Source: Paraglaciecola arctica | GTDB taxonomy: Bacteria; Pseudomonadota; Gammaproteobacteria; Enterobacterales; Alteromonadaceae | Length of the DNA: 64,000 bases | Assembly (NCBI RefSeq): GCF_018861065.1 | Contig: NZ_JAHKQO010000031.1 | Span: forward strand, 248,001-312,000 | Reading direction: 5' to 3' | Shown: piece after piece, positions 17,740 through 26,456 of the stretch | Layout: every line of letters begins with the position of its first letter | Numbering within the stretch: position 1 is the first letter of the stretch | Notes under the pieces: generated by a model | Told to the model about the DNA's origin: nothing | Seen by the model: only the letters and a program-made list of their open reading frames with translations | The model's database searches: none | Program-made: the position numbers and the translations under genes

Positions 17740-18651
17740 ATGTATCTTAGCTACTTTGGATTATCTGATAATCCGTTTTCTATTGCCCCCAATCCCGACT
17801 ATTTGTATATGAGTCCTCGACATAAAGAAGCACTGGCTCACTTGATTTTTGGTTTGCGTGAAAGTGGCGGTTTTGTGATGTTAACCGGTGAAGTGGGCAC
17901 GGGGAAAACCACCGTATCTCGCAAACTCATGCAGCAATTGCCCGAAAATACCCAAGTAGCCATGATTTTAAACCCTACTTTATCTGCACTAGAACTGCTG
18001 GGCACAATTTGTGACGAGCTTGGTATTGAATATAAACGTAAACATGCCAGCTTAAAGTATTTTACTGACCAAATTCTCAACAAGTTAGCGAACAACCATG
18101 ATAATGGTGTGAATACTGTGTTGATTGTTGATGAAGCGCAGCACTTGTTGCCTGAAGTATTAGAACAGTTAAGGTTACTGACAAATTTAGAAACCAATCG
18201 CGAAAAACTACTTAAAGTGGTGTTGATTGGCCAGCCAGAGCTACAACAATTATTAAAACGTAATGAGTTACGTCAGCTAGCTCAGCGTATCACCGCCCGT
18301 TATCACCTGTTACCCTTAAGTTCCACCGAAGTCGGTGCCTATATTGCGCACAGATTAAGTGTAGCCAATGGCGATATTAGTGTGTTTTCTAAGGCCACTA
18401 TTCGAGCCGCATTTGATATAACTGGTGGGATCCCAAGAGTTATCAATTTATTATGCGACAGGGCGCTGACCCTCACTTTTACGAAACAAATGGCTGTGGT
18501 TCCGCAGCATATTTTTATCGCGGCAGCGCAACAAATTTTAGGTGAAGATGTGGTGCAACAGCGACAAGGAAAACGCTGGAAAGTTATATTGTTGGCTTTA
18601 TTTATAGGTTCAACCGCCCTTGGTTTTGCAATAGGCCAAATCAATGCTTAA
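17740..18651 (+). CDS. GspA/ExeA-like AAA ATPase
   Basis: A 303-residue AAA ATPase of the ExeA/GspA group, which helps assemble the type II secretion secretin through the peptidoglycan. N-terminal YFGLSDNPFSIAPNPDYLYMS is diagnostic for the group. Walker A is GEVGTGKT, Walker B VLIVDEAQHL, followed by IGQPEL and a sensor region LAQRITARYHL. Near the C-terminus a single transmembrane helix (VILLALFIGSTALGFAIG) anchors it; unlike long ExeA there is no C-terminal peptidoglycan-binding domain. It overlaps the next gene by 8 bases, and that gene encodes a GspB-type partner, which supports the secretion role over a transposition or pilus (MshM) ATPase. Confidence 0.85.
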   Translation: MYLSYFGLSDNPFSIAPNPDYLYMSPRHKEALAHLIFGLRESGGFVMLTGEVGTGKTTVSRKLMQQLPENTQVAMILNPTLSALELLGTICDELGIEYKRKHASLKYFTDQILNKLANNHDNGVNTVLIVDEAQHLLPEVLEQLRLLTNLETNREKLLKVVLIGQPELQQLLKRNELRQLAQRITARYHLLPLSSTEVGAYIAHRLSVANGDISVFSKATIRAAFDITGGIPRVINLLCDRALTLTFTKQMAVVPQHIFIAAAQQILGEDVVQQRQGKRWKVILLALFIGSTALGFAIGQINA

Positions 18652-19738
18652 ACAAATTAATATTCAAAACTTACAACCCGGCATGGTGATTGTGCGGGTC
18701 ACTAAACAAAACGGGCCGGTTAAGATTAAAAAGGCAGGTTTAGTTACCAGTCAAGATATGGTTCAGGGTTTGATAGAAATGGGTATTCAACAAGTAGAGA
18801 TCGACCCTGATCAAACTGTAGAAGTTGAAGCGCCAAGAATTAAAAAATCCACTACACGTAGAATGTTAGAAAGCAATACGGTTAATCATACTAGGGCGAA
18901 TGACGGTTTATCAGACCAGTTCCACCGCAATTTGTATTTGCCTTCAGTGCAAGACATACCCTCTCCCTGGCAACTTTATACAAAACGTTATTTGTTGGCG
19001 GCCTTTATTGTTTTAAGTGGTTTAAGTTTAGGTTGGAGCTTAGCCAATTACCAAGCAGTATTCGGTGTTTTTAGCTCCGAAGAAGACACGCCTGTCGATG
19101 CGGTTGTTGTGTCGGATGATCTATCTTTAGAGCAACCAAACAAACAGTTGGATAATGCGCCGCAATCATCAACACAAAGCGATGACTCGCTAATTATCGA
19201 GCCCAATCAAAAGGTAGCCACTTCTGAGAATCAACTTGCGACTACGCCTAAAGAGCAAATTACTCAAGATACAAGCAACCCAGAAGCAACAAGTTATTCA
19301 GCAACAACTGAAACGGAAACCAATGATTCCGAATTGTCCGAAGGGGCAGCAACAGACTCAGAAGTCGAAATTTCTGGGACTCAAGAGCCTGAGCCGCAAA
19401 TTTCAGCAGACGTCTTAGCCAGATTTAAAAAAGCGATTTCAGATGTTGAGGAATCACCTACTGTAGCCACTCCCGTTGAGCCTGTATCGAGTAGCAATAA
19501 TGTCCCTCGAATTGATCAACTTCCACCATGGGCCATGACCAGACTGCCGCGTATGGCATTTTCAGCACATATGTACGCATCGGTTGAGTCTGAGAGATGG
19601 GTCAGAGTTAATGGCATCAGAATGGTCGAAGGAGATAAAATTGATGACATGATTGAAATTGTTCGAATTGAACCACAACATGTCATTCTAAATTTTTCTG
19701 GACAAACCTTTTCTATGGCGGCACTGACTGATTGGTAA
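18644..19738 (+). CDS. GspB-like secretion assembly protein with N-terminal DUF3391-like domain
   Basis: A 364-residue bitopic protein. Residues 1-65 resemble the DUF3391 domain normally found at the N-terminus of HD-GYP proteins (INIQNLQPGMVIVRVTKQNG... GIQQVEID). One transmembrane helix follows (YLLAAFIVLSGLSLGWSLA, about 113-131), then a long acidic Ser/Thr/Gln-rich periplasmic linker. The last 80 residues match the GspB/ExeB C-terminal domain (LPPWAMTRLPRMAFSAHMYAS, RWVRVNGIRMVEGDKID, ILNFSGQTFSM). With the overlapping GspA-like ATPase it forms a secretin-assembly pair. The cytoplasmic DUF3391-like domain is an unusual addition; the convergent HD-GYP gene carries the same domain. Confidence 0.8.
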   Translation: MLKQINIQNLQPGMVIVRVTKQNGPVKIKKAGLVTSQDMVQGLIEMGIQQVEIDPDQTVEVEAPRIKKSTTRRMLESNTVNHTRANDGLSDQFHRNLYLPSVQDIPSPWQLYTKRYLLAAFIVLSGLSLGWSLANYQAVFGVFSSEEDTPVDAVVVSDDLSLEQPNKQLDNAPQSSTQSDDSLIIEPNQKVATSENQLATTPKEQITQDTSNPEATSYSATTETETNDSELSEGAATDSEVEISGTQEPEPQISADVLARFKKAISDVEESPTVATPVEPVSSSNNVPRIDQLPPWAMTRLPRMAFSAHMYASVESERWVRVNGIRMVEGDKIDDMIEIVRIEPQHVILNFSGQTFSMAALTDW

Positions 19739-19805
19739 ATATTCAGTCATAAAGATGCTTTTTATTACTGGGCTAAATTATCAAAAAGCTGATTTATTAA
19801 GACAA

Positions 19806-20972
19806 CTATTTATTAAAAAAAGAATGGCGTAGGAAAGTTGGCAAGTTTAGGCTAAATTCGTCAGGCGAAACACTTGCAACAATTTCATCGTCTTCTTTAG
19901 ATAAATTGATTTGAATAACTTGCTCTTGCTTGGTTGCTAGATCGTAAAAGGCCATCACTACTGGTGATAACGGATAAAGGCGATTAAGTCGCATTACCAT
20001 CGCAAGTTTTCCACTGCCTAATTTAACCAAAGAGCCAATTGGGTGTGGGCCTATACAACTAATAAATTGGCCCAATAATTCTTTGTCTAATCCTAGATCT
20101 TCATGTTGCATTTTTTTCAAGGCATCCGCGGGTTTGTATGCATTGCGATAAGGCCTAGTGGTAATGAGTGAGTCGTAGGTATCGACTATGGCTGCCATTC
20201 TGCCATAAAGTGAAATCTGATCTCCACGCAACCCATCGGGGTATCCAGTGCCATCAAGTCTTTCCTGATGCTGTTTAATAACGATAAGACTTAGCTCATC
20301 TATACCTTCAATCGGTTCAAGCAGATTTAATGCTATATCCACATGACGCTGCATTTTTTGGAGCTCCGTTTCTGATAGCTCTATTGCTTTTTGAGTCAAC
20401 AAAAGTGGTAGTTTTAGCATTCCGATATCCATCACCAAAGCCCCCACGCCCAAATGTTGTAAGGTGGTTTTTTCGATATCAAGTGAACGCCCAAAGATCA
20501 CCATTAAAATTGCGCAATTTATACTGTGCTCCAGAAAATATTCATCATTTTGTTTCAGTAAAGTGGTAATGGCTAAGGCGTCGTCACATTCAAAGGCTCT
20601 TTTGACAATTTGTTGAGTAATAGTGTCGATTTCATCAAGGTCGGCTACTTTACCTTTTGCCACACGTTTAATTAAACGACCTTGAATTTGATTGGCTTGA
20701 TCATGAAGTTTAAGAGAGTGTTGTAACTGTTCGTTGTAACTTAAACCCGAGGCGTTAACGTAGGTATCATCAATATCTTGTTGGAGGTTGAGGTGGCTAC
20801 TTTTTGAGAGATCAACTTGAACTTGTAAAATACCTTTATCTACCAGTTCTGCTATATCCTGCTCGTCGTTCACTTTTCCTGCAGAGGCAACGTTAAGTTC
20901 CCCCTGTTGTTGGGTCACTTTTGTCACGAACATTCCTGGCAAAAGAGCATCAATGTTAATCAGTCGCAGCAT
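19806..20972 (-). CDS. HD-GYP domain protein with DUF3391, altered metal ligands
   Basis: A 388-residue protein (ATG at 20972, with AGAG upstream; the frame stays open 45 codons further but that would overlap the divergent gene). Residues 1-65 are DUF3391 (LRLINIDALLPGMFVTKVTQQQG). The C-terminal domain is an HD-GYP, a cyclic-di-GMP phosphodiesterase fold, with HQERLDGTGYPDGL intact. The HD pair itself is changed: LVMDIGMLKLP has Met where the first His is expected, and HHE reads HQE. Such changes occur in one branch of gammaproteobacterial HD-GYPs and may reduce or alter metal binding and catalysis. It could act as a receptor rather than an enzyme. Confidence 0.8.
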   Translation of the reverse strand: MLRLINIDALLPGMFVTKVTQQQGELNVASAGKVNDEQDIAELVDKGILQVQVDLSKSSHLNLQQDIDDTYVNASGLSYNEQLQHSLKLHDQANQIQGRLIKRVAKGKVADLDEIDTITQQIVKRAFECDDALAITTLLKQNDEYFLEHSINCAILMVIFGRSLDIEKTTLQHLGVGALVMDIGMLKLPLLLTQKAIELSETELQKMQRHVDIALNLLEPIEGIDELSLIVIKQHQERLDGTGYPDGLRGDQISLYGRMAAIVDTYDSLITTRPYRNAYKPADALKKMQHEDLGLDKELLGQFISCIGPHPIGSLVKLGSGKLAMVMRLNRLYPLSPVVMAFYDLATKQEQVIQINLSKEDDEIVASVSPDEFSLNLPTFLRHSFFNK

Positions 20973-21122
20973 ATTTTTGTACTCTATGTGAACTCGTTGA
21001 CCAAGTTTTAGAGAATTTCCTATTTCAGTCAAGTGGAACCGAATAATTCTGTGCGGTATTATTTTTTTTGTGGTAGAAATGTGCATGTCTATAGGGTCAA
21101 ATATCAACCAAGGGATTTAAGT

Positions 21123-21944
21123 TTGTTGAAGTTTAGTAGTCAGTTGAAAAAGACCCACATTCACTTGTTATATATGCCATTTGTAATCTTACTGGTTATT
21201 TATTCTCATCATAGTGTGGCACAGTCTGGGGCAAATAAAGGAAAGGTTAAGTTAGCAACCGGCGCCGGGTATTCGCCTTTTGTTGATAGCAAACTACCAG
21301 AAGGTGGGGGGTCAACTAGCTTGGTTAAACAAACATTTAGTAAAATGAATTTGCTGGCGACAGTTGAGGTTTTACCTTGGAATAGAGCATTAAAATGGAC
21401 TCAAGAAGGTAAGTTTCTGGCTACCTTTCCTTTTGTTTACTCAAAACAGCGGGCCGAATCTTTTTTGTATTCGGATGCAATTAACTTTGTACCAGTTCAC
21501 ATGTACGTAGCGAGTAACTCACCATTTACATCACCTGAGCAATTGCAGAATAAACGATTGTGTTTTCCTTTTAGTTACAGCTTAGATTCTCTTGAGCAAG
21601 GCATAGTAGACAAGTACCAAATGACAATTAACCGCGTAAAAGACGGAATTGGTTGTGTTAAACATGTACAAAAAGGCTGGAGTGATGCAGGTTTAACCAA
21701 CGGCTATATTCATGCCGAGAAGCTACCCAAAAACATCACAAATGACGTGACTATCGTTATTTTCCCAGAACAGTTGGCATTAGTTCCCTTGTACTTGGTA
21801 ATCAGTAAAGATTACTCTAATGCGCAACAGTGGATAGAAGAATTTAACTATGCCTTTGGACTACTGCAAAAAAGTGGTGAAAAAATGGCTACCGAAAAAA
21901 TGTACCTTGAATTGATTGATAACTTACGGATCTCCACGCAATAG
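21123..21944 (+). CDS. Periplasmic solute-binding protein, ABC amino-acid (SBP_bac_3) type
   Basis: A 273-residue exported protein of the family 3 solute-binding fold. I choose the TTG at 21123 because AAGGGA ends 7 bases before it and because it gives a proper signal peptide (LLKFSSQLKKTHIHLLYMPF, cleavage near VAQ-S); the frame is open to 21033, where no ribosome-binding site is seen. The mature part has KVKLATGAGYSPFVD, EVLPWNRALKWTQEGKFLATFPFVYSKQRAESFLYSD, and LCFPFSYS, the pattern of orphan binding proteins in Alteromonadales and Shewanella. No transport permease or ATPase lies next to it, so it may feed a chemoreceptor or another sensor. Confidence 0.75.
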   Translation: MLKFSSQLKKTHIHLLYMPFVILLVIYSHHSVAQSGANKGKVKLATGAGYSPFVDSKLPEGGGSTSLVKQTFSKMNLLATVEVLPWNRALKWTQEGKFLATFPFVYSKQRAESFLYSDAINFVPVHMYVASNSPFTSPEQLQNKRLCFPFSYSLDSLEQGIVDKYQMTINRVKDGIGCVKHVQKGWSDAGLTNGYIHAEKLPKNITNDVTIVIFPEQLALVPLYLVISKDYSNAQQWIEEFNYAFGLLQKSGEKMATEKMYLELIDNLRISTQ

Positions 21945-21964
21945 TTATTTTTTTAAACTAGTTC

Positions 21965-21978
21965 TGCAAACGTTTTCA
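21965..21978. promoter_or_regulatory. LacI/GalR-family operator upstream of the sugar unit
   Basis: TGCAAACGTTTTCA fits the TGnAAnCGnTTnCA dyad bound by LacI/GalR-family repressors with no mismatch. It lies 66 bases before the GPH symporter start. A -10-like TATAAT is at 22012-22017, so the operator sits in or just upstream of the -35 area. No LacI-type gene is in the window. Confidence 0.75.
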
Positions 21979-22043
21979 TTATTGTTAATTTTTTGTGTAT
22001 AGTCAGCACATTATAATTATTAAAGTGAACAGCGAGAGACACT

Positions 22044-23393
22044 ATGCAGCAAAGATCCTCCACTCAGCAATTATCGTTTGGTGAAAAAGCCGGGTATGCA
22101 GTAGGAGATACCGCCAGTAATTTATATTGGGGGGTATTTAGCGGCTTTCTTTTATATTTTTATACCGACGTGTTTGGTTTATCTCCTGCCGCTGTTGGCA
22201 CTATGCTACTTGTTACTCGGATCATAGACGCCTTTACTGATCCAATGATGGGGGCTCTGGCCGACCGCACCAAAACTAAACTGGGCAAGTTTCGACCCTA
22301 CCTATTGTGGGGAGCGTTACCTATCGCTTCTGCAGGTGTATTAACATTCACCGTTCCCGATTTAGACGATGGCGGTAAGTTAGTCTACGCCTACTGTTCT
22401 TATATATTGATGATGTTGGCCTACACCTTTATAAATGTGCCATACGGGGCATTATTAGGAGTGATGACTTCAAATTCTCAGCAGCGCACTATGTTGACCA
22501 GCTTTCGTTTTATTGGTGCGTTTTCAGGCGGTATTTTTGTATCCCAATACACCTTGAAGTTAGTCGAATGGTTGGGGCAAGGTGATGAAAAACTTGGCTG
22601 GCAGTTAACTATGGTGTTGTATGGCGTGATTGCCATTTTGCTTTTCGCTTTTACTTTTTTAGTGACCAAAGAGCGTATTGAAGCGCCACAAAAACAGGCT
22701 ACCCCGATTAAGGAGGATATTCTTGATTTGTTCAAAAATAAACCCTGGGTGGTGTTATTTTGTTTAGCGTTAATCGTTATGGTTACCATTACCCTGCGCG
22801 GTAGTTCCGGTACCTACTATTTTAAATATTATGTTGAGCGTGAAGATTTAATTGGCGACTTTTTAACAATTTATATGATCTCTCTGGCAATTGGTGCCGC
22901 AAGCACACCTTTACTCACCAAGTTTTTTGATAAAAAAACACTCTTAATGCTTTTGATGGGAGCAGTGGCAACACTATCGATAGCTTTTTATTTTGTGCCT
23001 AAAGATCAGATCTGGTTAATATTTACTATACACGCAGCAATTGGTTTGTGTTTGGGGCCTAAATCTCCTTTAGTTTTTTCTATGTATGCAGATACCGCAG
23101 ATTATTCAGAATATAAAACCGGTCGCCGTGCCACCGCGATGATTTTTTCAGCAGCTGCGTTTTCTCAGAAGCTTGGCGGTGCAGTGGCCGGAGCAATGAT
23201 TGGGTGGACCCTTGGGGCATTGGGTTACGTGGCTAATCAAGTACAAACTGGTGGCTCAGAACACGGCATAGTTTTACTTATGACCCTTGTTCCTGCAATT
23301 TTTGCGGCCTTAGCGGTTTTTGTGGTGCGTTTTTATAGTTTAGATGAGGCGCAAATGAAGACGCTTCATGCCGCGCTTAAATACGATCAATAA
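22044..23393 (+). CDS. GPH-family sugar:cation symporter (MFS)
   Basis: A 449-residue permease of the glycoside-pentoside-hexuronide:cation symporter family (MelB/XylP type). Hallmarks are the N-terminal FGEKAGYAVGDTASNLYWG, the first-loop motif DAFTDPMMGALADRTKTKLGKFRPYLLWGALP and about 12 predicted membrane helices; MelB-like Asp residues that bind the cation lie in helix 2 (TRIIDAFTDP). It starts 66 bases after a LacI-type operator and is followed 13 bases later by a GH94 enzyme, which indicates that the imported sugar is a beta-linked disaccharide or sugar acid split by phosphorolysis. Confidence 0.85.
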   Translation: MQQRSSTQQLSFGEKAGYAVGDTASNLYWGVFSGFLLYFYTDVFGLSPAAVGTMLLVTRIIDAFTDPMMGALADRTKTKLGKFRPYLLWGALPIASAGVLTFTVPDLDDGGKLVYAYCSYILMMLAYTFINVPYGALLGVMTSNSQQRTMLTSFRFIGAFSGGIFVSQYTLKLVEWLGQGDEKLGWQLTMVLYGVIAILLFAFTFLVTKERIEAPQKQATPIKEDILDLFKNKPWVVLFCLALIVMVTITLRGSSGTYYFKYYVEREDLIGDFLTIYMISLAIGAASTPLLTKFFDKKTLLMLLMGAVATLSIAFYFVPKDQIWLIFTIHAAIGLCLGPKSPLVFSMYADTADYSEYKTGRRATAMIFSAAAFSQKLGGAVAGAMIGWTLGALGYVANQVQTGGSEHGIVLLMTLVPAIFAALAVFVVRFYSLDEAQMKTLHAALKYDQ

Positions 23394-23406
23394 GGACTAT
23401 TACCCA

Positions 23407-25797
23407 ATGCCAACACTCGATAAAAATACCCTAGAGTGCCGCGACGGCGGTGCAAAGTATATTTTAAAAAGTCCTACTTTATTACCTAATGCCAGCGGCT
23501 TTTTATGGAACAAAAATATGCTGATTCAGGCGAATTGTCGTGGTTACGCCATTGCACAGTTTATGCAGCCCGAAGCGGGGAAATATGTCTCAGGACCAGC
23601 GCTAGAGGCAAAAACCTTTATGCAACCCGAGCAGCCTTATTATGCCCATCACCCAGGACGTTTCGTGTACGTTAAAGATAATGCAGATGGAAGCATATTT
23701 TCAGGGCCCTATGAGCCAGTCCGAGCGGCGCTAGATAGATTTGAGTTTATTCCAGAGCCCGGGCAAATTACCTGGGTGTCAGAGTTTAACCAAATTCGAC
23801 TGACCTTATGTTTACGTTTGCCAACACAGACCGCTGTTGAATGCTGGAAGGTGACGGTTGAAGATTTGTCGGACACCGAACGCGACTTGAGTATTTACCC
23901 GTATTTTCCCATTGGTTACCGTTCATGGATGAATCAATCGGGGCAGTTTGATGCAGCATTAAATGCCGTGGTGTGTCGCAGCATTGAACCTTATCAGAAA
24001 GTCCAAGACTACTTTAAAAATCAGTCTTTACATGAGCTAACGTTTTTAGCTGCAGATAGACTAGTCGACGCTTGGGAGACCAGTCAGCAAGTCTTTGAAG
24101 GAGAGGGGGGATTACATTGTCCAAGCGCTATTCAACAACCCTCATTAAATAATAGCCGCGCAAACTATTGTACGCCTACTGCCGTTATGCAGTTTAACTT
24201 GGGCTTGCAAGCGAGGCAGTCAAAAAGTATTCATTTGTTGTTTGGCCCCGCAAAAGATCAGCAACAAATTCGCGACTACAGCAAAGCGTTTTTAACCCCA
24301 GTCAATGAGCGTTTCAGCCAAATCGCTGAAAAATATCAAGCCTATTTAGATGAGGGGCGAGGAGTGATTCAAGTGGAAACGCCGGATGCAGAGTTTGATG
24401 CTTATGTTAATCATTGGATGGCGCGGCAGCTTTATTATCATGGGGACGTTAATCGTTTAACCACAGATCCGCAAACTCGTAATTATCTGCAAGACAATAT
24501 GGGCATGGTTTACATAAAGCCTAACGTCAGCCGTGACGCTTTTATTCTTGCATTCAGCCAACAGCATAACAGCGGTGAAATGCCCGATGGCGTTTTGCTT
24601 AACGATGCAGCAGAACTCAAATATATTAATCAAGTACCCCATACCGATCATTGCGTATGGCTACCTATTTGCCTAAAAGCTTATTTAGATGAAACCGCCG
24701 ATTATGAGTTGTTACAGTTGCAAGTAGGTTTTAATGACACCCAAGATACCGCGACTGTAGCCGAACATATTATCAAAGCGTTGCAGTGGCTAGATAAAAG
24801 CCGAGACGAGCGTGGCTTAAGTTTTATTAACCAGGGAGATTGGTGTGACCCCATGAATATGGTGGGTTACAAAGGTAAGGGAGTGTCTACTTGGTTAAGC
24901 CTCGCGTCAGCTTACGCTATGAAGGTTTGGGCGCAGATTGAGCAAGATGCGTTTGGTTGCCTGTCGAGTGATGGCCAATATTTATTGACTCAAGCACAAC
25001 AAATTAATCATCAAGTGAATCAACATTGCTGGTCCCACGACAGGTTTGCACGAGGCATTACCGACCATGGGCGGGTATTTGGCATAGACTCTGATGTCGA
25101 AGGTAAGATATTTCTAAACCCTCAGAGCTGGGCCTTTTTAAGCGGCGCAGCGAATCAACAGCAGCAACCTCTGATGTTACGAGCCATTCAACAAAACTTG
25201 GCTACACCTTACGGTTGTATGATGCTGGCGCCTTGTTATACACAAATGGTCGAAGACATTGGACGTGTGACTCAAAAATTTCCAGGTACCGCTGAAAACG
25301 GCTCAGTCTATAACCACGCTAACGCGTTTTACGCTTATAGTTTGTATACCATTGGTGAGGGTAATCTGGCGTTTGAACAGTTGAAAAAAATGTTACCTAG
25401 TCACGAGGATATGCTCAAACGCGGCCAGTTACCTTTATTTATACCCAATTATTATCGCGGTGCGTTTTATCAATATCCTGATGAGACAGGTAAGTCGAGC
25501 CAGTTATTTAATACTGGAACGGTTGCGTGGTTTTATCGTTGTTTGCTAGAAAATTTATTTGGTTTGTTAGGTTGTAGTCAAGGTTTGAGTATTTCTCCAC
25601 AATTGCCTGATGCTTGGCAATCAGCCAAAGTGACGCGAAAATTTAGAGGCGCAGTCTTCAATGTAGTCTACACCCGGAACCAAAAGGTTTCACAGCAACG
25701 AGTGAGTGTAAACGGCGAATTAATTGAAGGTCGAGTAATCGGCGATATCCAAGCGGGTAGTGAGTTTGATGTGTTGGTTGAGCTTCCTTTACCTTAA
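23407..25797 (+). CDS. GH94-family disaccharide phosphorylase
   Basis: A 796-residue cytoplasmic enzyme of glycoside hydrolase family 94, which cleaves beta-glucosides with inorganic phosphate. ATG 23407 has AAGGA at 23392-23396; an earlier in-frame start would overlap the symporter. The N-terminal beta domain includes FLWNKNMLIQANCRGYAIA; the helical catalytic part has TRNYLQDNMGMVYIKPN, GEMPDGVLLND, VPHTDHCVWLP, the general-acid motif GDWCDPMNMVG and RVTQKFPGTAENGSVYNHANAF. The family contains cellobiose, chitobiose, laminaribiose and cellobionic-acid phosphorylases. Length and the missing Asn in GDWxD (Cys here instead of the common Asn) hint at a sugar-acid-type member, such as cellobionic acid phosphorylase, but that is only an inference. 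Confidence 0.8.
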   Translation: MPTLDKNTLECRDGGAKYILKSPTLLPNASGFLWNKNMLIQANCRGYAIAQFMQPEAGKYVSGPALEAKTFMQPEQPYYAHHPGRFVYVKDNADGSIFSGPYEPVRAALDRFEFIPEPGQITWVSEFNQIRLTLCLRLPTQTAVECWKVTVEDLSDTERDLSIYPYFPIGYRSWMNQSGQFDAALNAVVCRSIEPYQKVQDYFKNQSLHELTFLAADRLVDAWETSQQVFEGEGGLHCPSAIQQPSLNNSRANYCTPTAVMQFNLGLQARQSKSIHLLFGPAKDQQQIRDYSKAFLTPVNERFSQIAEKYQAYLDEGRGVIQVETPDAEFDAYVNHWMARQLYYHGDVNRLTTDPQTRNYLQDNMGMVYIKPNVSRDAFILAFSQQHNSGEMPDGVLLNDAAELKYINQVPHTDHCVWLPICLKAYLDETADYELLQLQVGFNDTQDTATVAEHIIKALQWLDKSRDERGLSFINQGDWCDPMNMVGYKGKGVSTWLSLASAYAMKVWAQIEQDAFGCLSSDGQYLLTQAQQINHQVNQHCWSHDRFARGITDHGRVFGIDSDVEGKIFLNPQSWAFLSGAANQQQQPLMLRAIQQNLATPYGCMMLAPCYTQMVEDIGRVTQKFPGTAENGSVYNHANAFYAYSLYTIGEGNLAFEQLKKMLPSHEDMLKRGQLPLFIPNYYRGAFYQYPDETGKSSQLFNTGTVAWFYRCLLENLFGLLGCSQGLSISPQLPDAWQSAKVTRKFRGAVFNVVYTRNQKVSQQRVSVNGELIEGRVIGDIQAGSEFDVLVELPLP

Positions 25798-25850
25798 TGG
25801 GTAGGGAGCCTCGCGCTAAACTAAACTGCTCTCCTGAGGATGGCAGCTCC

Positions 25851-26306
25851 TTAGGTTATCCAGCCTTTGAACTTGGCATGAACTGTTAACCAAACAAGAT
25901 ACAGGGAAATAATCATTATCATCACTGGCAAAATGGTCTCCTGTGGTGCAAGTTGTTCATAAGATTTCGTTAGCACAAAACCGTGAAACATCTGCATGAT
26001 TGTGCCCACCAAGGAAATTAACAAAAAGGGTAAGGCAATTGCTTTTTTGAAAGCCAATGCAATACAGCCTAACGTGCCGCCAAATACCGCACAACCAAAG
26101 GCAATATTGACCCATAACGGAATGTCTTGATATAAGGATTGCTGTTTTGGTGGCAAAGCCGCGATTTGTTCAGCAGTCATCGAAATTTGCATCATAAACG
26201 CCATTACCCCCATAAGATTCCAAAGTACTAAAACAACGGCTAAAACAACAAACCATTTGGGTGCCTTGGTAGTGATGCTAGTAGTGTTATTAATAGGGGT
26301 TTTCAT
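25851..26306 (-). CDS. Small four-helix integral membrane protein, unknown function
   Basis: A 151-residue protein with four hydrophobic segments: FVVLAVVLVLWNLMGVMAFM, LWVNIAFGCAVFGGTLGCIALAF, ALPFLLISLVGTIMQMF and ILPVMIMIISLYLVWLTVHA. Such short proteins are common in marine gammaproteobacteria and often carry an unfounded 'sugar transporter' label; I see no transporter motif. An extramembrane loop with MTAEQIAALPPKQQSLYQDIP lies between helices 1 and 2. Convergent with the GH94 gene and divergent from the Kef-type antiporter across 150 bases. Function unknown. Confidence 0.65.
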   Translation of the reverse strand: MKTPINNTTSITTKAPKWFVVLAVVLVLWNLMGVMAFMMQISMTAEQIAALPPKQQSLYQDIPLWVNIAFGCAVFGGTLGCIALAFKKAIALPFLLISLVGTIMQMFHGFVLTKSYEQLAPQETILPVMIMIISLYLVWLTVHAKFKGWIT

Positions 26307-26456
26307 TGCTCATACTCTCGTTAATTGTTTAACTCGAATGATAATATTAACAAATGGTTAAATATTAGGCGAATTTACATTTTCAATATCAATCACAGAT
26401 TGAATACCCTTGTGATTTTCTACACACTGTTGTGACACAAAATTCGGGAAATTTAA

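Noticed and set aside
19757-19789. GCTTTTT/AAAAAGC inverted repeat between gspB and the HD-GYP gene
   Set aside because: Only seven base pairs with a 19-base loop and A/T content; too weak to call a terminator.
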